Source of the DNA: Phalacrocorax aristotelis
Taxonomy: Eukaryota; Chordata; Aves; Suliformes; Phalacrocoracidae
DNA: 64,000 nt
Direction: 5' to 3'
NCBI RefSeq assembly: GCF_949628215.1
Contig: NC_134284.1
Location: 5,152,850-5,216,849 of the forward strand
Shown here: positions 35,101-49,499 of the stretch, piece by piece
Numbering within the stretch: position 1 is the stretch's first letter
Layout of the letters: every line of letters starts with the position of its first letter
The notes under the pieces: generated by a model
The model's database searches: none
What the model saw: the letters and a program-made list of their open reading frames with translations, nothing else
Told to the model about the DNA's origin: nothing
Translations under genes and position numbers: made by a program

Positions 35101-38100
35101 TCATTGTGTTTCAGCTAAAACAAATTGTTTCAATTTAAAAAAAAAAAAGTGTTTTCTAAAGAAACTGTGGAAGTGGCAAAGAAGGCTTGACTGTACGTGG
35201 TCTCCTGGAAACTATTTTGTTTTCCAGTGGTCTTTATGCAAAATACCTTTATAGTGCTCTAATTTTGATCAGTGAATTTGTGACACCAAACTTTAGAGCT
35301 ATAGGATAAAAGCCGTAAGAGAATATTCATGTAGTTACTTGTATTTTTTTCATGACCTTTAGAAATCGCTTAGCTCTTAAGCAAATAACTTATGCAAGTA
35401 TTGAATAAATTTGTGTGTTTCTCAGCAAAGTTACATGTTCCAGTACTTCTGTGTTGCAATGTGGTAAGGTGTAGGTGGTGACATACTTCTCTCTGACTCA
35501 GTAGAAGCATGGCTTGTTAATCAGTTCTGTGCCTAAAAATGTAGACTGCTAATCTGACTGCCTGAGTGCAGAGGGAAGAGTTACCATCTAAACAGTTTAA
35601 GTGCGTTTCAAGGGAACCTGCTACCATTATATACATTTTAAAGCAGCTAACTTTGTATTAGTGAAAGATACGATGTGCTTCTAGTCTGCATTTAAGGCAT
35701 ATTAATGCTTTTGTCATATGTCTGATTTCAGAGCATACCAGGAGAGAAGATTTCTGTCACAGCTCATTCAGAAATTCATTTCTGTGCTAAAATCAATCCC
35801 TGTCTCAGGTACCTGTTCTTACGTTACTTTGTTATCTGGTAACCTGTCTTAAATTCTTTCTTGTTGCTGAAGCACTACTCCTTAGGATACCAACCTGAGG
35901 TTGGAGACCTTATCTGGATGGGGTTTTAGTGGAATACTCCATGTCAAAATTAGTATTCAAATCCGTATTTGCTTTAAAAATGAAATAGCAGAAAGCTACT
36001 TCAAACCTCTTCTCCTTCTGTTCAGTATGGTCTTAATAAAAAAAAATATTTCTGGGTACTGAAATTCTTTATTGTGTGCTTACAGCCACCTTACAGCATT
36101 AAAGCATTTCATGCATACCTAGGTGCCATGTAAAACAGGTGGTATAAATGCATATCATAAGGCTTTTCTGTCAGTGCCGTTGATTTACGGTGAGAACAAA
36201 AGCCTAAGTGAAGTGAAATTCTGTAAGAGTTGACTGCTCTTGATTTATAAGTCATTGTGACAAGAAAAATTATATGCTTGCCTGATTTAGAAAGAAAAAG
36301 TGTTTGTACAAGAAGGTGTTAGCCTTTTGACAAAAAAGGCTTATTATGCTCTAAGTACAGCACAATTTGGGTGAGATCACTTCCCCGCGTTCTGCTTCTG
36401 CTCTTAAACTCTTAGCAAGCTTCAGCTCTTAAGTGAGCTGTAAGGAGAAATTCTATGTATTATGGCTTCCTCAGAAAGGATACCTATGCCCTCTGTTTTC
36501 CCAGTTACGCAAGACCTGTTTGGGAAGGTTTACATTAGCAGTTCTTTGGAGGCTTTAGGAAGTAGGTATTCATCAAAGCAGACTTAGTGTTGTGTTTTGA
36601 CATATTCTAAAGGCTCCTTAGTAGTCATCACTGAGTACCTTTGAATATTGTCATGGCTGTTTGCACACACCTTGGTTGCAGGTTTTAAATAGGTATTTTT
36701 GAGTGCCCAGAGTTAAAAATTCTTATGAAGCTTAGTGGGCCATTGGTATCTTGTACAAGTGAGCATTTGTACATGTCACATTGGTTGTTTTTTTTCAGAG
36801 TGGATAAAATCACTCCTGAAACTCTGGTTCCAGTACTTATATCCAAAAATTTTCTAGTTTGCAATGGAAGAAAGGATTGTTTCAGAAAAAGAGAAGAATG
36901 TGCTACTTAATTTTTTCATCTTGTTAAAAGCTAATACTGATGTATTAGTAGCTCTTATTAAATTTTTTAAGAATAGTTCAAGTACATATATATTCTGGTG
37001 TGGATCAATTGCAAAAAAAATTTTTTTTTTTTCTGCCTAGGTCCTATTTCCATGGACAAAGTTCATTATTGTGAGAGATTCATTGAACTCATGCTAGATC
37101 TTGAGGTAAGTTATCAAATTGTTTCAACCTGTTTCCAGGTGTACTTTTCTAGGTTTTAAATGCATAAAGACGTTATTACAGCCTTACTCCAGTTAGCAGG
37201 TGGTTATGTCACAGTTGTGCATTTCACTGCTTAATAGTGGTTTTTCATCCCTATTCTGATTTTGGTTGGGATAGAGTTAATTTTCTTCCTAGTAGCTGGT
37301 ATAGTGCTGTGTTTTTGATTTAGGATGACAATAACGTTGATAACACACTGATGTTTTATTGACTGCTGAGCAGGGCTTACACAGTGTCAAGGCCTTTTCC
37401 TGCCCCTCACCCCACCCCAGCAGCGAGGAGGCTGGGGGTGCACAAGGAGCTGGGAGGGGGCACGGCCGGGGCAGCTGACCCCAACTGACCCACGGGATAT
37501 CCCACACCTTATGGCGTCATGCTCAGCCTATAAACTAGGGAAAAGCTGGCCATAACAGGTCACCTAAAGTACCTTTTGTGTTATAGGGGATAATCCCAGA
37601 AAATGTCAGTAGTTCTGAAATGCAAACTACTTCTATTTCACTAGTATTCATTATTTAGAAGCTACAGTTCTGGTGATGTAGGTCTGTTACAGAATAATAG
37701 GAGGCCGAGCAAGGTTTTGTGAAATTTTTCAGCAGGCACTGAGGAAGTGGGACAATTCGAAGCTTCACAGTACCAGAATTAAAAATAGAAGACATTTACA
37801 ATTTCCGACATGTAGCAATTTATTTAAAATAACTTCAGATTTAGAAGACAATCTGAAATAAGTTTTCTGAAACAGTAAGCAGAGGGAATTTTAAAATGGC
37901 TTGATCTTGAACTCATACCACCTAACTGTCCTCTGCTAAATCACTTAAGTAGCCTGTGCTTGTAGTTGCAATAGAACGAATTATTTAAATTACAGCTTGT
38001 CGTCTTATGGATGTAATAGATTCTCATAAGACAAAATATGTATTTGAAGTTAAACTTAAGTCTGGCTGTTAGCCAGAATGCTTAGAGGCAGTATGCATAA

Positions 38101-41100
38101 TGTTCTCGCTAGGTGTCACAGGAACACTAGAATTCAGACAGTTTATGAAGCCTGTTTAAATGACTGGAACAAAGAAATGAGAAATTAGCTGTAAATCCAA
38201 GTCTTTTTGCCTTGGTGGCACATACTGTGTTAATGGGCTCGTTTTACCCACATCGAGGCCTTTTTCAGAATATTTCTTTCATATTACAGCATATGGGCTG
38301 CCATCAAAACTTGGTGATTTGATAATTTGAAAGGAATGATTCCATAGAAAGTTCTTATGGGTTTCTGGGTTTGGTTTTTTGTAATTATTGTGCAGGGCAA
38401 TTAACATTTTCTACTACAGATTCTTCTATTTTCTTCACCTTAGTTCTGAACGGCATGTTGATGCTTTCTGGCTTACTAAATTCAGCGTGTAGATTCCACT
38501 GAGAACAGCTCATTTTTCTCTTGAATCGTTGAGGTGTACTACTGTATGCTGTTGAACAGTTCTGACATGTGGCAGCTTGAGCTATTTACATTGAGAAGAC
38601 ATTATCTCTGTTCTGTTTATAAAAAGCTTTTGTAGGCTTTTAATTAACATTTGAAATATTCTTACACCTAATTTGAGTATCTTACAAAGAATAGGGGATA
38701 CCATACCATATTTAGAAGAAACAGTTTGTAGTCCTGAGAAAGGCAAGCTTAAAATTAATGAAATGAGTATAGCAAACAAACATTTAAAACAGTGTTGCAG
38801 CAGTTTGACATATCTTTTATAGCATACGGTCATTATGTAGATGCTTACTAGCAGAATAATTGCTTTATTTAGTTTACTGTTATTACTGCCAGGATGCAAT
38901 CTCACTAGTGGCAAGTTTGTGCTGTGCTCCCAGTCCTGTAAAAGGCTGCGTTCATAGCAGCCTACCTGCGTAAAGCCAGTGTCTTGGTGTACATAAATGC
39001 TGCTTTAATATGAAAAACTCTGTTCGGGTATTAGATATGTAAATAACTGTGCAGCAATCTATCTTGATATGCCTTCTTGAAATTGAAAATTCTGAGACGC
39101 CAGGATTTCTTACTTTTTGAAGAATTGCTTGTACTAACGTGAGGTGGTTTACCACAGGCTTTGCTTCCCACACGGCGCTGGTTTAATACAGTGTTGGATG
39201 ACTCCCATCTTGTTGTTCACTGTTACCTGTCCAGTCTTGCTAAGAGAGAGAAGGAGGGTCATCTCTTCTGCCAGGTGAGGTACAAAATTGTTGAAAACAA
39301 CTTTTTCCTTCTGATGCGGTTCTGAATATTGCAATTGTTTTGTTTTGTATCTGTTAAGACAGGTTTTTGTGATGGATGCAAACTACATGTTTATTTAAAT
39401 CCATCAGACAGTAGTTCTTTCTTACCTGTACCTATGTGTGTGACTGCTCTTACATTTCTGGCTCTGTCTTTGAACAGTTCTTAAACGTACAACCTAGAAG
39501 ACAGTGCAGTTTCTGGCATTCTTTACCCCACACATAGCAGAAGTTGTCACCAATGCATTCTTCTGTGCTTTTGTTTTGACCTCAGACCGTTCTACAGGGC
39601 AGCTCTTTTTTCACTCAGTCATAGACAGTATATTGTTTTTTATGGCAGGATCAGAAGATCTCTCCTCTGTCCTGCATCTCAGCTGCTTTTCCTGCTGCTT
39701 GCTGTCCCCCATCTCTGGCATTTGTTCAGTTTCTCTGAGGGTCAGTGTTGATGGAACACAAAGCCAGCAGCACATCTGAATAATTTTCTTCCGAGTTAAA
39801 TAATCTCACTGAAAGGTAGGATGAATTCCAGAGCTAGTGTCAGAGAAGGCAGGAGGGAGCAAGAGCTCTCCCTTTTCATAGCAGCAAGCCATAACTTGGG
39901 TTCAGTGTCTCAGTGAACCTCTGGCTATGTCACTTTAGTTCCCTTAGTTGCAGTTTCAAGTCCTAATATGTAAAAGAAACTGCACTGGTTGTGGGCTGTG
40001 CTGTAATTTCTATGGTTTTGTAGGTTAGATACCTAAACAAAATTACCTTGTGCATCAGCCAAGTATAAATTTAGATACCGCTCCTTAGTCCCATTTCTTC
40101 AAGAACTTTGAGGAGCTCTTGTTTGTGCATGGTGTCCAGATTTAAACTGTGTTTTTGTTTGTGGTAGGGTGTCTCTTATTGTTAATCCACTAATTTGTAT
40201 GGATGATGTCTCAGCTTTTAGATATGCTCAAATTCTACACTGGCTTTGAAATCAATGATCAGACTGGAAATGCTTTGACAGAGAATGAGATGACAACAAT
40301 TCACTATGACAGAATTACTTCTTTACAGGTAGGTAAACAGCAAGTGCTTATGGAGGGGAGAGGATTTGGTGTTGTTTTAGTCTAATTTGCATCTGGAATA
40401 GGCATTAAGTTACTTCCAAAAGCAAACCCCTTATTTTTCCTATTGAGTTACAGGAATAGTTATAACTTGACTTTCTATACTATATTGGAGACACTAATGC
40501 TTCAGTGTTATGTATGTGACTGTGACTAAATAATACGCTGTAGCAGAACACCACCACTCTTGATTTGATATTATTGAGATGAACTGCTCCCGTTAAATCT
40601 ATTCAAAAGGAAAAAGCGCGTGCTGTAGGAACCTAACTTACGATTATGCAGTAGGTGGCACCATTTCTTCAAGATGAGTACACACATTTGGTAGCAATAG
40701 TGGTCTCTTGTATATAAGAGACAGAATAAAAATTCACAGTACTTGTAGTCATATAGTTACACTTTTCAGAATTATTCCCTTCAGTTTTAACAAAAAAACT
40801 CAAGGAAGCATGGTTAAATGAAATTTGTTCCTTGCTTTTCTTAGTTGTTTGCAAGGCTACACGTCTGCCCCATTACGTATTATTTTAATGATAGAACAAA
40901 TGCTGATAGGAGAGTGTATGAAAAAGATACTGTGTCGGAAGCACAGGAGTGACCAATATGTGGTGCTAACTAAGAAAACTGGATTTCCCCTGGTTTTTGT
41001 TACTATCTTGGTAGCGTCTATAGGGTGCTACTTGTTACGAACCAGAAAAAGCTATCCTTTTGTGTATATATTTGTGTTGTTGTTGTTTCGTTAATACGCT

Positions 41101-44100
41101 TACATTCAGATTTTGGGTGCGGGTCTTTTGTAGAGAGCAGCATTTGCACATTTCCCGGAGTTATATGACTTTGCACTCTCAAATGTAGCTGCAGTAGATA
41201 CTCGTGATTCATTGGTGAAGTTATTTGGACCCCTTAGGTAAGTTATCAAAGTGAAAATTAACATGAAATTGATATTCTTTGTTCTCAGTATGTTTTAATG
41301 GAACAAATTTCTAGCCTTTTTTCTTTCTGACTTCTCATGTGACCTCTCAGGTCTTTCTGACTTGCCATGGTGCCTTTACGTCTGCCGAAGTAGGGAGACG
41401 GAGAGTTTGCATCCACTAGTAGTGAAGTACTAGAATCCCAGTATAAGAAAAATATCTTTATTTTCCTTTTTTTAATGAACATGAGAGTGCTAATTGTCTG
41501 GAAAATAGCTAGATGCTTAAAGTAGTTGTAGCAGTAATTAACTTACAGTAGTTAACCTCTAACTTTTTTAATTCAGCTTGTTTTACTCTTCTGTACAAAA
41601 ACTACAACAGAAATCGTAAAAGTACATGCTGTATTTACTGTATTGTAAATGCTGTGATTGAAAGGATAACAGTCTGTATTTTGACAAAGGCAATGTGTGC
41701 TCTGCTGTTTGGTTTTGTTTTCAGGTACATGTCTTGAAACAATAAAAAATATTCACACCTTGCTGTTTATTGTGGATGAGTGGTTCAGCTTACACCTGTG
41801 GCTGAACACACTTCACCTATGGAAGTGCTCTGGAGCACTTTGTAACAATTCCGAAAATAAATATTTTAAATATCTCAAACTTCTCTTAAAATACTGATCT
41901 GTAATTGTACCTCTGAAATTTGTAGTTGGATTTTTTTTTTAAGAAAAAAAAGGCTGTGGTCAGTGCTGTGTAGGGTCAGTGCAAGTGACGCAAGGCTTTT
42001 CCCTTCTGCTGTGCAGCTCAAACGTTCTGCATCAGGTGGCGTCATACCTGTGCCTGCTGCCGCCCCTCCCCGACGGGCAGGACTCAGCCCACGAGAAGGA
42101 GTTTCTGCTGGAGTTGCTGGTAAAACCGTAATTAACGTCACTTGCATTTTTTCTTTCGTGAACTCAAGACCTAGCTAAACCTAACAACCACACTGTAGTA
42201 AAGTAACCATTTAGGACCTTTTGCTGAACCACCCGTGAACCGTAGCAGTGCTACAGCAGTAAACTGCACACCGAGGTGGGGTTTCAAACCATACAAATTA
42301 AGCGTTTGAAAATGTTTGTTTATAAATGTAGTTTCTGTGAGAAACTAGAGTATGTGTGTGTTTGGTATAATTGTAAAGGTTAATAAGCAGAGTCTCAGCA
42401 GCAGTTTTGAGTTCTGGAAAAGTTGTGTTCTTTATGTATTAACCTGTTTGTCCCCTTTAAAAACGAAAAATCTGCTAAAGTAGAGGTCTAGGTATTCAAT
42501 ACTTACTTGGTTCCTCAAGCCTATTTGAAATACTACTTGATGTGCATCATGTGGTTTTTTTTGGATGTTCAGTGTATAACAATACTACTGTAGGCTTCTA
42601 ATTTGATATCAGTATTAGAATAGCATAGCTGGTTTTTAAAATCTTTTTCATAGGCTTATTTTGTGGTTGTTGATTTCTCCAAAAATCATTCACATAATTT
42701 CCTAAGGTTTAGATGGCAGTAATATGATGCTTATGGATGCAATGGAAAGATATTTGTTCAGATGACATATTGTAGTATTGGATGGATTTTTTTTTTTTTC
42801 TCCCAGAGAGGGAATTAAGATTAGCTGTTGCTGAATGAGCAGTGTTAGTTAGCTAGTGACCATAGGTTTAATGGAAAGCAAATGCAATTTCATTTGAAGT
42901 TGATTCTCTGCTATGCCTTGGCTGAATATTTTCAGTTCTGTTGTGCCATTTTTGGTTAGCTGAGTAGCCAGGTGATTGACTGTAGTACTATGACCGATGG
43001 TTGGACTACGTGTTTGTTCCTCTTTTGATGTCACTGCATTTAGTTATATTTAACTAAAAAACCAAACCAAACCCAAAACTTAATAAAAGAGGAAAAAATG
43101 GCAAGTGGCTGCCAGCAGTCTTATGGATTGATGTGTATGAATCAGATAGCTTTGTCATTCCTTTTTGACTTATGGAAGTTCAAAATGCATCCTTTTTCTA
43201 GGTTTCCCGTCATGAGCGACGAATATCTCAGATTCAGCAACTCAACCAGATGCCTCTTTATCCCACAGAGAAGATTATTTGGGATGAGAATATTGTACCA
43301 ACTGAGTATTATTCTGGAGAAGGTACGGTTAGTAGTTCAGTAGATGCTGAACAGGACAGTAAGTGCTGCAGAAGAAGCAGTTCTGATATCTATGTTCGTT
43401 CTGTCTTTGGAACTTGCATGTGGTGCTTTGGCATCTTCCAGTTTCTCTGGGTAAGGTCAGCTTTTTTTGAGTTGTGAATCAGGAACTCTGAGGTGAAATT
43501 GTTAGCAAATTTATAGTGGATTTAAATTAAAATCCAAAGGCCCATGTTTACATGAAGACATGTATTTGTTTCTAATCTTGGTAACAGATGTGCTATACAT
43601 CTGTATACAGCTGTAGCACAGGTAGTTACTGTAAGGTGAAACAGATTGTAAACATGCAGCAGAAAAGCTGTTGTCTATGCTTTGCTCTTAAGTATCTTCA
43701 AGAAAGCCTTTTTAAAAAGAAAATTGTTGTGGTGGGAGGAAATTAACACTAACTATCTTACTCTGATTTCAAGGTAGAAGTGTGTACGCAGTCACTGTAA
43801 GGTAGTGTATGCAGTCTAAATTCAGACCTAGTGTTCTTGCTCTATGTGCTCATGATCAAACTGCAGGTATTGCAAACAAGGAATTATGTGATAAACAACA
43901 CACGTACTTTTGTCTATCTACTTTTAAAAACTGCTTTTTAAAATTTCATGCTGAAAATTTTCATGTGGATCATGAGAGTTTTCTTTAGGAATGTGAAAAT
44001 TTTAATTTGGAACATGGAAATTCCACATAACAAGGTGTATCTTCAAAGACTAGTACAAAGTATGTTTCTGGTTTGAGCAGTGAGTACTCAGTACCCGCCT

Positions 44101-47100
44101 CCCTGTAGTTCTGATGCAGGGTTTTTTGGGTAGGTATGAGCCTTTAAGTTCAGCTGCTTAGCATAAATTAGTTTTTTGGGATAAATTATCTGTGAACAAG
44201 TATTAATGAGAGAAAGATTTTTGCACTTTGAACACTTTAGATAATGTGGGGTTATAGGCAACAGAGGATCTTCTGAACTATCATGATACAAATGCCATCT
44301 AGTGATCTGCCCAAGAAGAGATAAAGAACTTACGTTTAGCATGATGCAAGTAGTTGAAAGCTGATTCAGATTCTTCTCAGTAATAGGTCTTATGATAGGG
44401 TTTATCCTTTAAAAAAACCAAAAACAAACCCCCAAAACCCCAACAAAAATAGGCCAAAAAATCCCAAAATAAACCAAAGCAAAAAAAAAACCCTACAGAA
44501 AATCCAAAACGGGATAATTGCTTTAATTTCTAGCAAATTGATATATAAGCCAAGTTGCCATTTTTGGTGGTGTTTTTTTTTGTTGTTGTTATTTAAGTGA
44601 ATAACACATAGGTTGATCTAATGCTCTGGAACATTCAGGTTCTTAAATGTAAGTCAAGGTAGTTTTACCGTCATTCAGACTTGTTGGAAGGCTGACTTTG
44701 CAGGACTTGTTCAAGTGCTATATGTGTATTTTGTGTTTGATTAGCTAATCGCAGTATATGTGTTGTTGCCTGGGCGGTTGGGGAGAAAGAGCAGCTCATC
44801 ACACCTGTTCCTGTGCTGTTCTGTGAATTTTTAATAATGCATTAAAGAAATTTTATTAATGGTCAAATTTAATTTTAGCAAGTAACAGTGGTTGCTAGTG
44901 GAAACATTTCTGCCTTCTGCAGTGAACTCTTTTGCTATTGTCCATGCACTGACAGCACTGTTGTGAAGCATTTCTGTTGCTGTCAGACTGTTAAAAGTAT
45001 TTTTCTATTTTGCTTCTCTTGGTTTCAGTTGGCACTTTCTCGTTTTAATCTCCCTGTATTATCCACCCCTGATTTCAAACAAGACAGTTTGTTGGTGTGG
45101 TCTTGGGGTTTTTTGTGGTCTTAAAAGTAGTTACATTCTTTTGGTCTAAAACTTAAACAAGAGTAATTTAGCCCAATAAAGACAGGAGTATTGTGTCTGT
45201 TTTATTTTTAAAAGTGAGGCAAGAAGAACATCTGTCTGATAAACGCTGTGCAGCCTTAAAGAGGTGTTGCTTCAGGCCCTGCCCTTTGTGCATGTAACTA
45301 GCTTTACAGGACAGGGTTTGTTACTTGGTGTTGGGAAATGTGTTAAAGTATTTTATCACCATGAGGCTTTCCAGAATAGAAATTACCGTGTTCTGTTGCC
45401 TTCCTTCACTGCCATTGTATCTCAGTGCATGTGAAAGCCAATATGTACTCCATATACCAGTGGAAGGTTTCAAGGGAAATATTGCAAGTTACAAAAGCCT
45501 GATGCTTTCACAGGTTTTAAGCTTTAAGGTGTTAAACTGGAACATTTAGTCCATTAATGTTAAATGAGTAACATATAAGAATTTTTATTGTGGAAAGTTT
45601 ACATATAAGACTATCCTAAAGCTATGCAGGCTTTCGGATCTGTCTAGGAGTTTTAGTACTCATTGTTTAGTTAGATCTAATCTTCCCATGTTTTTCAATC
45701 TCAATTAAAAGTCTCTGTTACTTATTATAGATTTTTTTTTTTAAAGAAAGTTTTGTATTAAAATTGGAATTCTTAGCTTAAAACTTTTCTACATTAATGG
45801 TTTTTGTCGATTCTAGTAAATGTAAAGGATTGGAATTGGGGAATTGTTGGATAATACTTTATAATTATTATTAGTTAATGAGCCTTTTCATCATTATTTA
45901 ATGGTGGCTTAATTGTTGAATTCCCAAAGTAACATTACTTTGCCCTGCCTTTGATTTTTATCACATCAGTTTTGTTGTAGTCTGAATGCAGGGAAGGATT
46001 CAGTCTTCAAATAGTTCACTGTATTACTGCCAGAATGATGAAAATTCCTTTAATCTTTTGCAGCTTCATTTGGAGAAAACCTGAAAATTTGGGGGAAGGA
46101 GGGAGAAAAAAATGTATACTTTTTGGTTACTTAGATGTGTAAAAGAAGTAGTTCTTAGAGTCTCCGAGGATAACTGCTATGGCAGTTACAGAATAATATG
46201 TGTCTGTATTCATGAATTCATAGAACCAATATATTAATTCATCATCTTTTTGCTTATTCACCAAATACCTCTTCCCTTATACCCTTAGGCTGCCTTGCAC
46301 TTCCCAAATTGAATCTACAGTTTCTGACTCTTCATGACTACCTGCTGAGGAACTTCAATCTCTTCCGCTTAGAGTCTACCTACGAGATAAGACAGGACAT
46401 TGAAGACAGTGTCAGTAGGATGAAACCATGGTAATCTTTATTAACTGATGCAAACCAGTCAGTTCAACTTCACTTGTAATTCAAGTGCACTTGAGAATTA
46501 ATAACTGATACTGTGTACATACTAAATAGATAGTAACAAACGTATTTTAAATTATTACATGGGTACTATGTTTTATGCGAACCTCTTCCAGAAGGTGTTG
46601 CCATCCTGTGGGATGATTTTGTAAGGGTGCGTTACATGTGTCAAGGTAGTATGTTGAATGCTAACAACCAGCCTTTGTTGTGTTAAGATGGATGAGTTAG
46701 TTTTCCAAAAGTACTAAGTCTTGGCTGACATTACAAAATCTGGGAACTTTACCACCAACTCTTCTGGTTTATGAGAGGTGTTACTGAGTGTTCTTGAATT
46801 TGCCATCTGTCACATTTTGATCCTCTTTAGATTTCAAGGGGTCATTCAGTGTGATATCTCTTATACTCAGTAGTTGCTTTTTGTAATCCTCCCTTTTTCT
46901 TCTCTAAGTCTTTTGGTTTGGTTTGTTTTTTGTTTTGTTTGTTGGTGGATTTTTTTTTAATTAATACCAGTATAAGTTGCCTTTGTTTCTTTAAATATAA
47001 GTCAGCTCATGTTATGGTTCGGTTCTAAAATGCAAGATTATGTGAATCTACCTCAGCAGCATGTAAAATGAAGACTTCCACTTTTGTCTTATTACTGACT

Positions 47101-49465
47101 GTGAGATAAATTGTTTCACAGTTTAAAAAAAAGAACTGAATCTGTTATCAGATAGTGACTAACAAAACTTTGTTTGGGGTTTGCTTTTTCTGTTGTTGCG
47201 GTTTTTCAGGTTATCGGAATATGGAGGTGTGGTCTTTGGTGGATGGGCTAGGATGGCACAACCCATTGTATCTTTCACAGTGGTAGAGGTGGCAAAGCCC
47301 AATATTGGTGAAAACTGGCCCATGAGAGTACGAGCAGATGTTACAATTAATTTGAATGTCCGAGATAACATCAAAGATGAATGGGAAGGTACGTTCTTTG
47401 AAATAAGGTGCTCAAAATAAGTGCTCATCAAAATATACTTTGATGTAATCTTATTTGTAAGAAAGGTTTTTTTTAGTCTAAGATACAGATTTCCTAATCT
47501 GAATACACTGTTTAAAAGTCAGTTACTCAAATTCCAAATCTAAGTAGTTTATACTTTCCTAAAACGAAGATTGAAATTATTAAAGTATTTACATGTCCAT
47601 TTGGAGCAGAATGTTTACTATTTCAGACCATTGTAATTCAGTTTGTAACGGTAAAATTCAGGCCGCTACAGGGAATGTGGAAAGGTAATTCAGCATTTTA
47701 AATCAATGTGCATCCTAATAATGTCATATTGGAAAAGTAGTGGGGCATATGATAACTGTCTCATACACATGGAGAGGACAGATTTTGATTTAATTCAAAC
47801 CAGTGCATTTTAGTAGTTTTCAGTATATTTGAATGCTGTTAGGAAGCACTGACTATACCAAATAGTGTTTCTTACAAGTATCCACAGGTGACGCTGCTTT
47901 TGCTTGGGGAATTGAACTTCAGTTGACCGTGTTGGCAAGTGGCATAGAAGCATGTACTTGTACTTGGGTTATCAGTAAATGTCACTCCCTTCTCGTTTGT
48001 TAGAGAAACCTGTTAAATGTGCTGGAGCTGCATAGTGTGGTTACAGGTCACATAGCACAAATGCTAAAGCTGGATCGCATTATAAGCAAGCAGATACAAG
48101 TTTGGGAATATAGATTTCTATTCAAGTAGGAAAGCTAGGAGGATGGCAGCAGACTTCACTATACTGAAGGTAGCTATATAGTGGTGCGCCTAGCTTTTTA
48201 AATACTAGAACAGCCTCTGTGATTTCAAAAGCAGTAATGCTTTAACTTAATCAAAATCAAAAATGAGGTGGAGAATTGATGAATCATTGCCTGACAGAAC
48301 AGGGTTGTGATGAAACTGCTTTACGTTGGATAATATCCAGTGAGTAATGAGGAACTATTTGTCTCATATGAAGAATACAGCATGTGTTTACTAAATTTTG
48401 AAGGTGTCTTAGATCAGTGCGAATCTGCGGGTAGACTGGAGAAAAGGATTAGTGTTCAAAATTACATTAGTGATTTGGAGAAATTGCATTTTAAAAGTAG
48501 GATGTAATTCAACAGAGATGAATATTAAGATACTAAACTTAAGAACAAGTCACTGAACAAATGCATGTTGGGGGAATAGCTTGTTAGACAGTAGCTCTGC
48601 GGAACGAAGAGAGTCTGAGCTCATCATCACTCAAAAGCAAGTGTGACTCCACAACAATATGTTTCTGCTGAGGCCAAAAGAAAAAAAAATACTCAACCAA
48701 GTCATATCAGGATTTATAAACTGGAATGTAGCATGGAAAACAAGTAAGTTGGTTAAGTGACCTTTTAACCTATTAAGTAGATAACTAACGTAACTCCTGT
48801 TTAGGATTTTGTGCCGAGTTCTAGGCACTACACTTAAATTGTTGTAAGAAAAAAAAAAGTTGAAGGTTAGTCTAGAAGAAAGCAATGAGAACAAGAGATT
48901 AATGACACGTTACTCTTGAGATAAGACTGAAAATGTCGAGGTTGTGTAATTAAGTAAGATTATTGGAAGAATAATCTTGAAATAAGCCTGGTGTCATGAA
49001 AAAAGCAGTCTATTTCTCCTTTTCATATCTGAAGTCCTAGCAGATACTAATGTGCAGAAGAGTGGAAAAGATGACAATATCCTATGGTTCTGTATCCTCT
49101 AAATTAAAGGCATATCTTGAAACAGAACACGTTATTCTTTAAACAGGTGGGGGTTTATTTAAAAGAAAATTTCATGTATTCTGTTGTGTATATATATTAA
49201 GGAATGGAAAAGTAAAATGGCATTCAATCAAATTACTGAACGTTCCTTTCTGGAATCAGGTCTGCGTAAACATGATGTCTGCTTTTTAATTACGGTACGT
49301 CCCACACAACCTTATGGCACCAAGTTTGACCGACGACGACCTTTTGTTGAGCAAACTGGCCTGGTGTATGTCAGAGGCTGTGAAATCCAGGGCATGTTGG
49401 ATGAGAAAGGACGTGTTATTGAAGAAGGTATGGCATACCAAGACTTGTTTGAAAGATTTATTTTT

Positions 49466-49499
<34 letters not shown>

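Noticed and set aside
38582-38914. 110-codon - strand open frame in AQR intron 10
   Set aside because: Low-complexity hydrophobic reading of AT-rich intron DNA; no support for an antisense gene.
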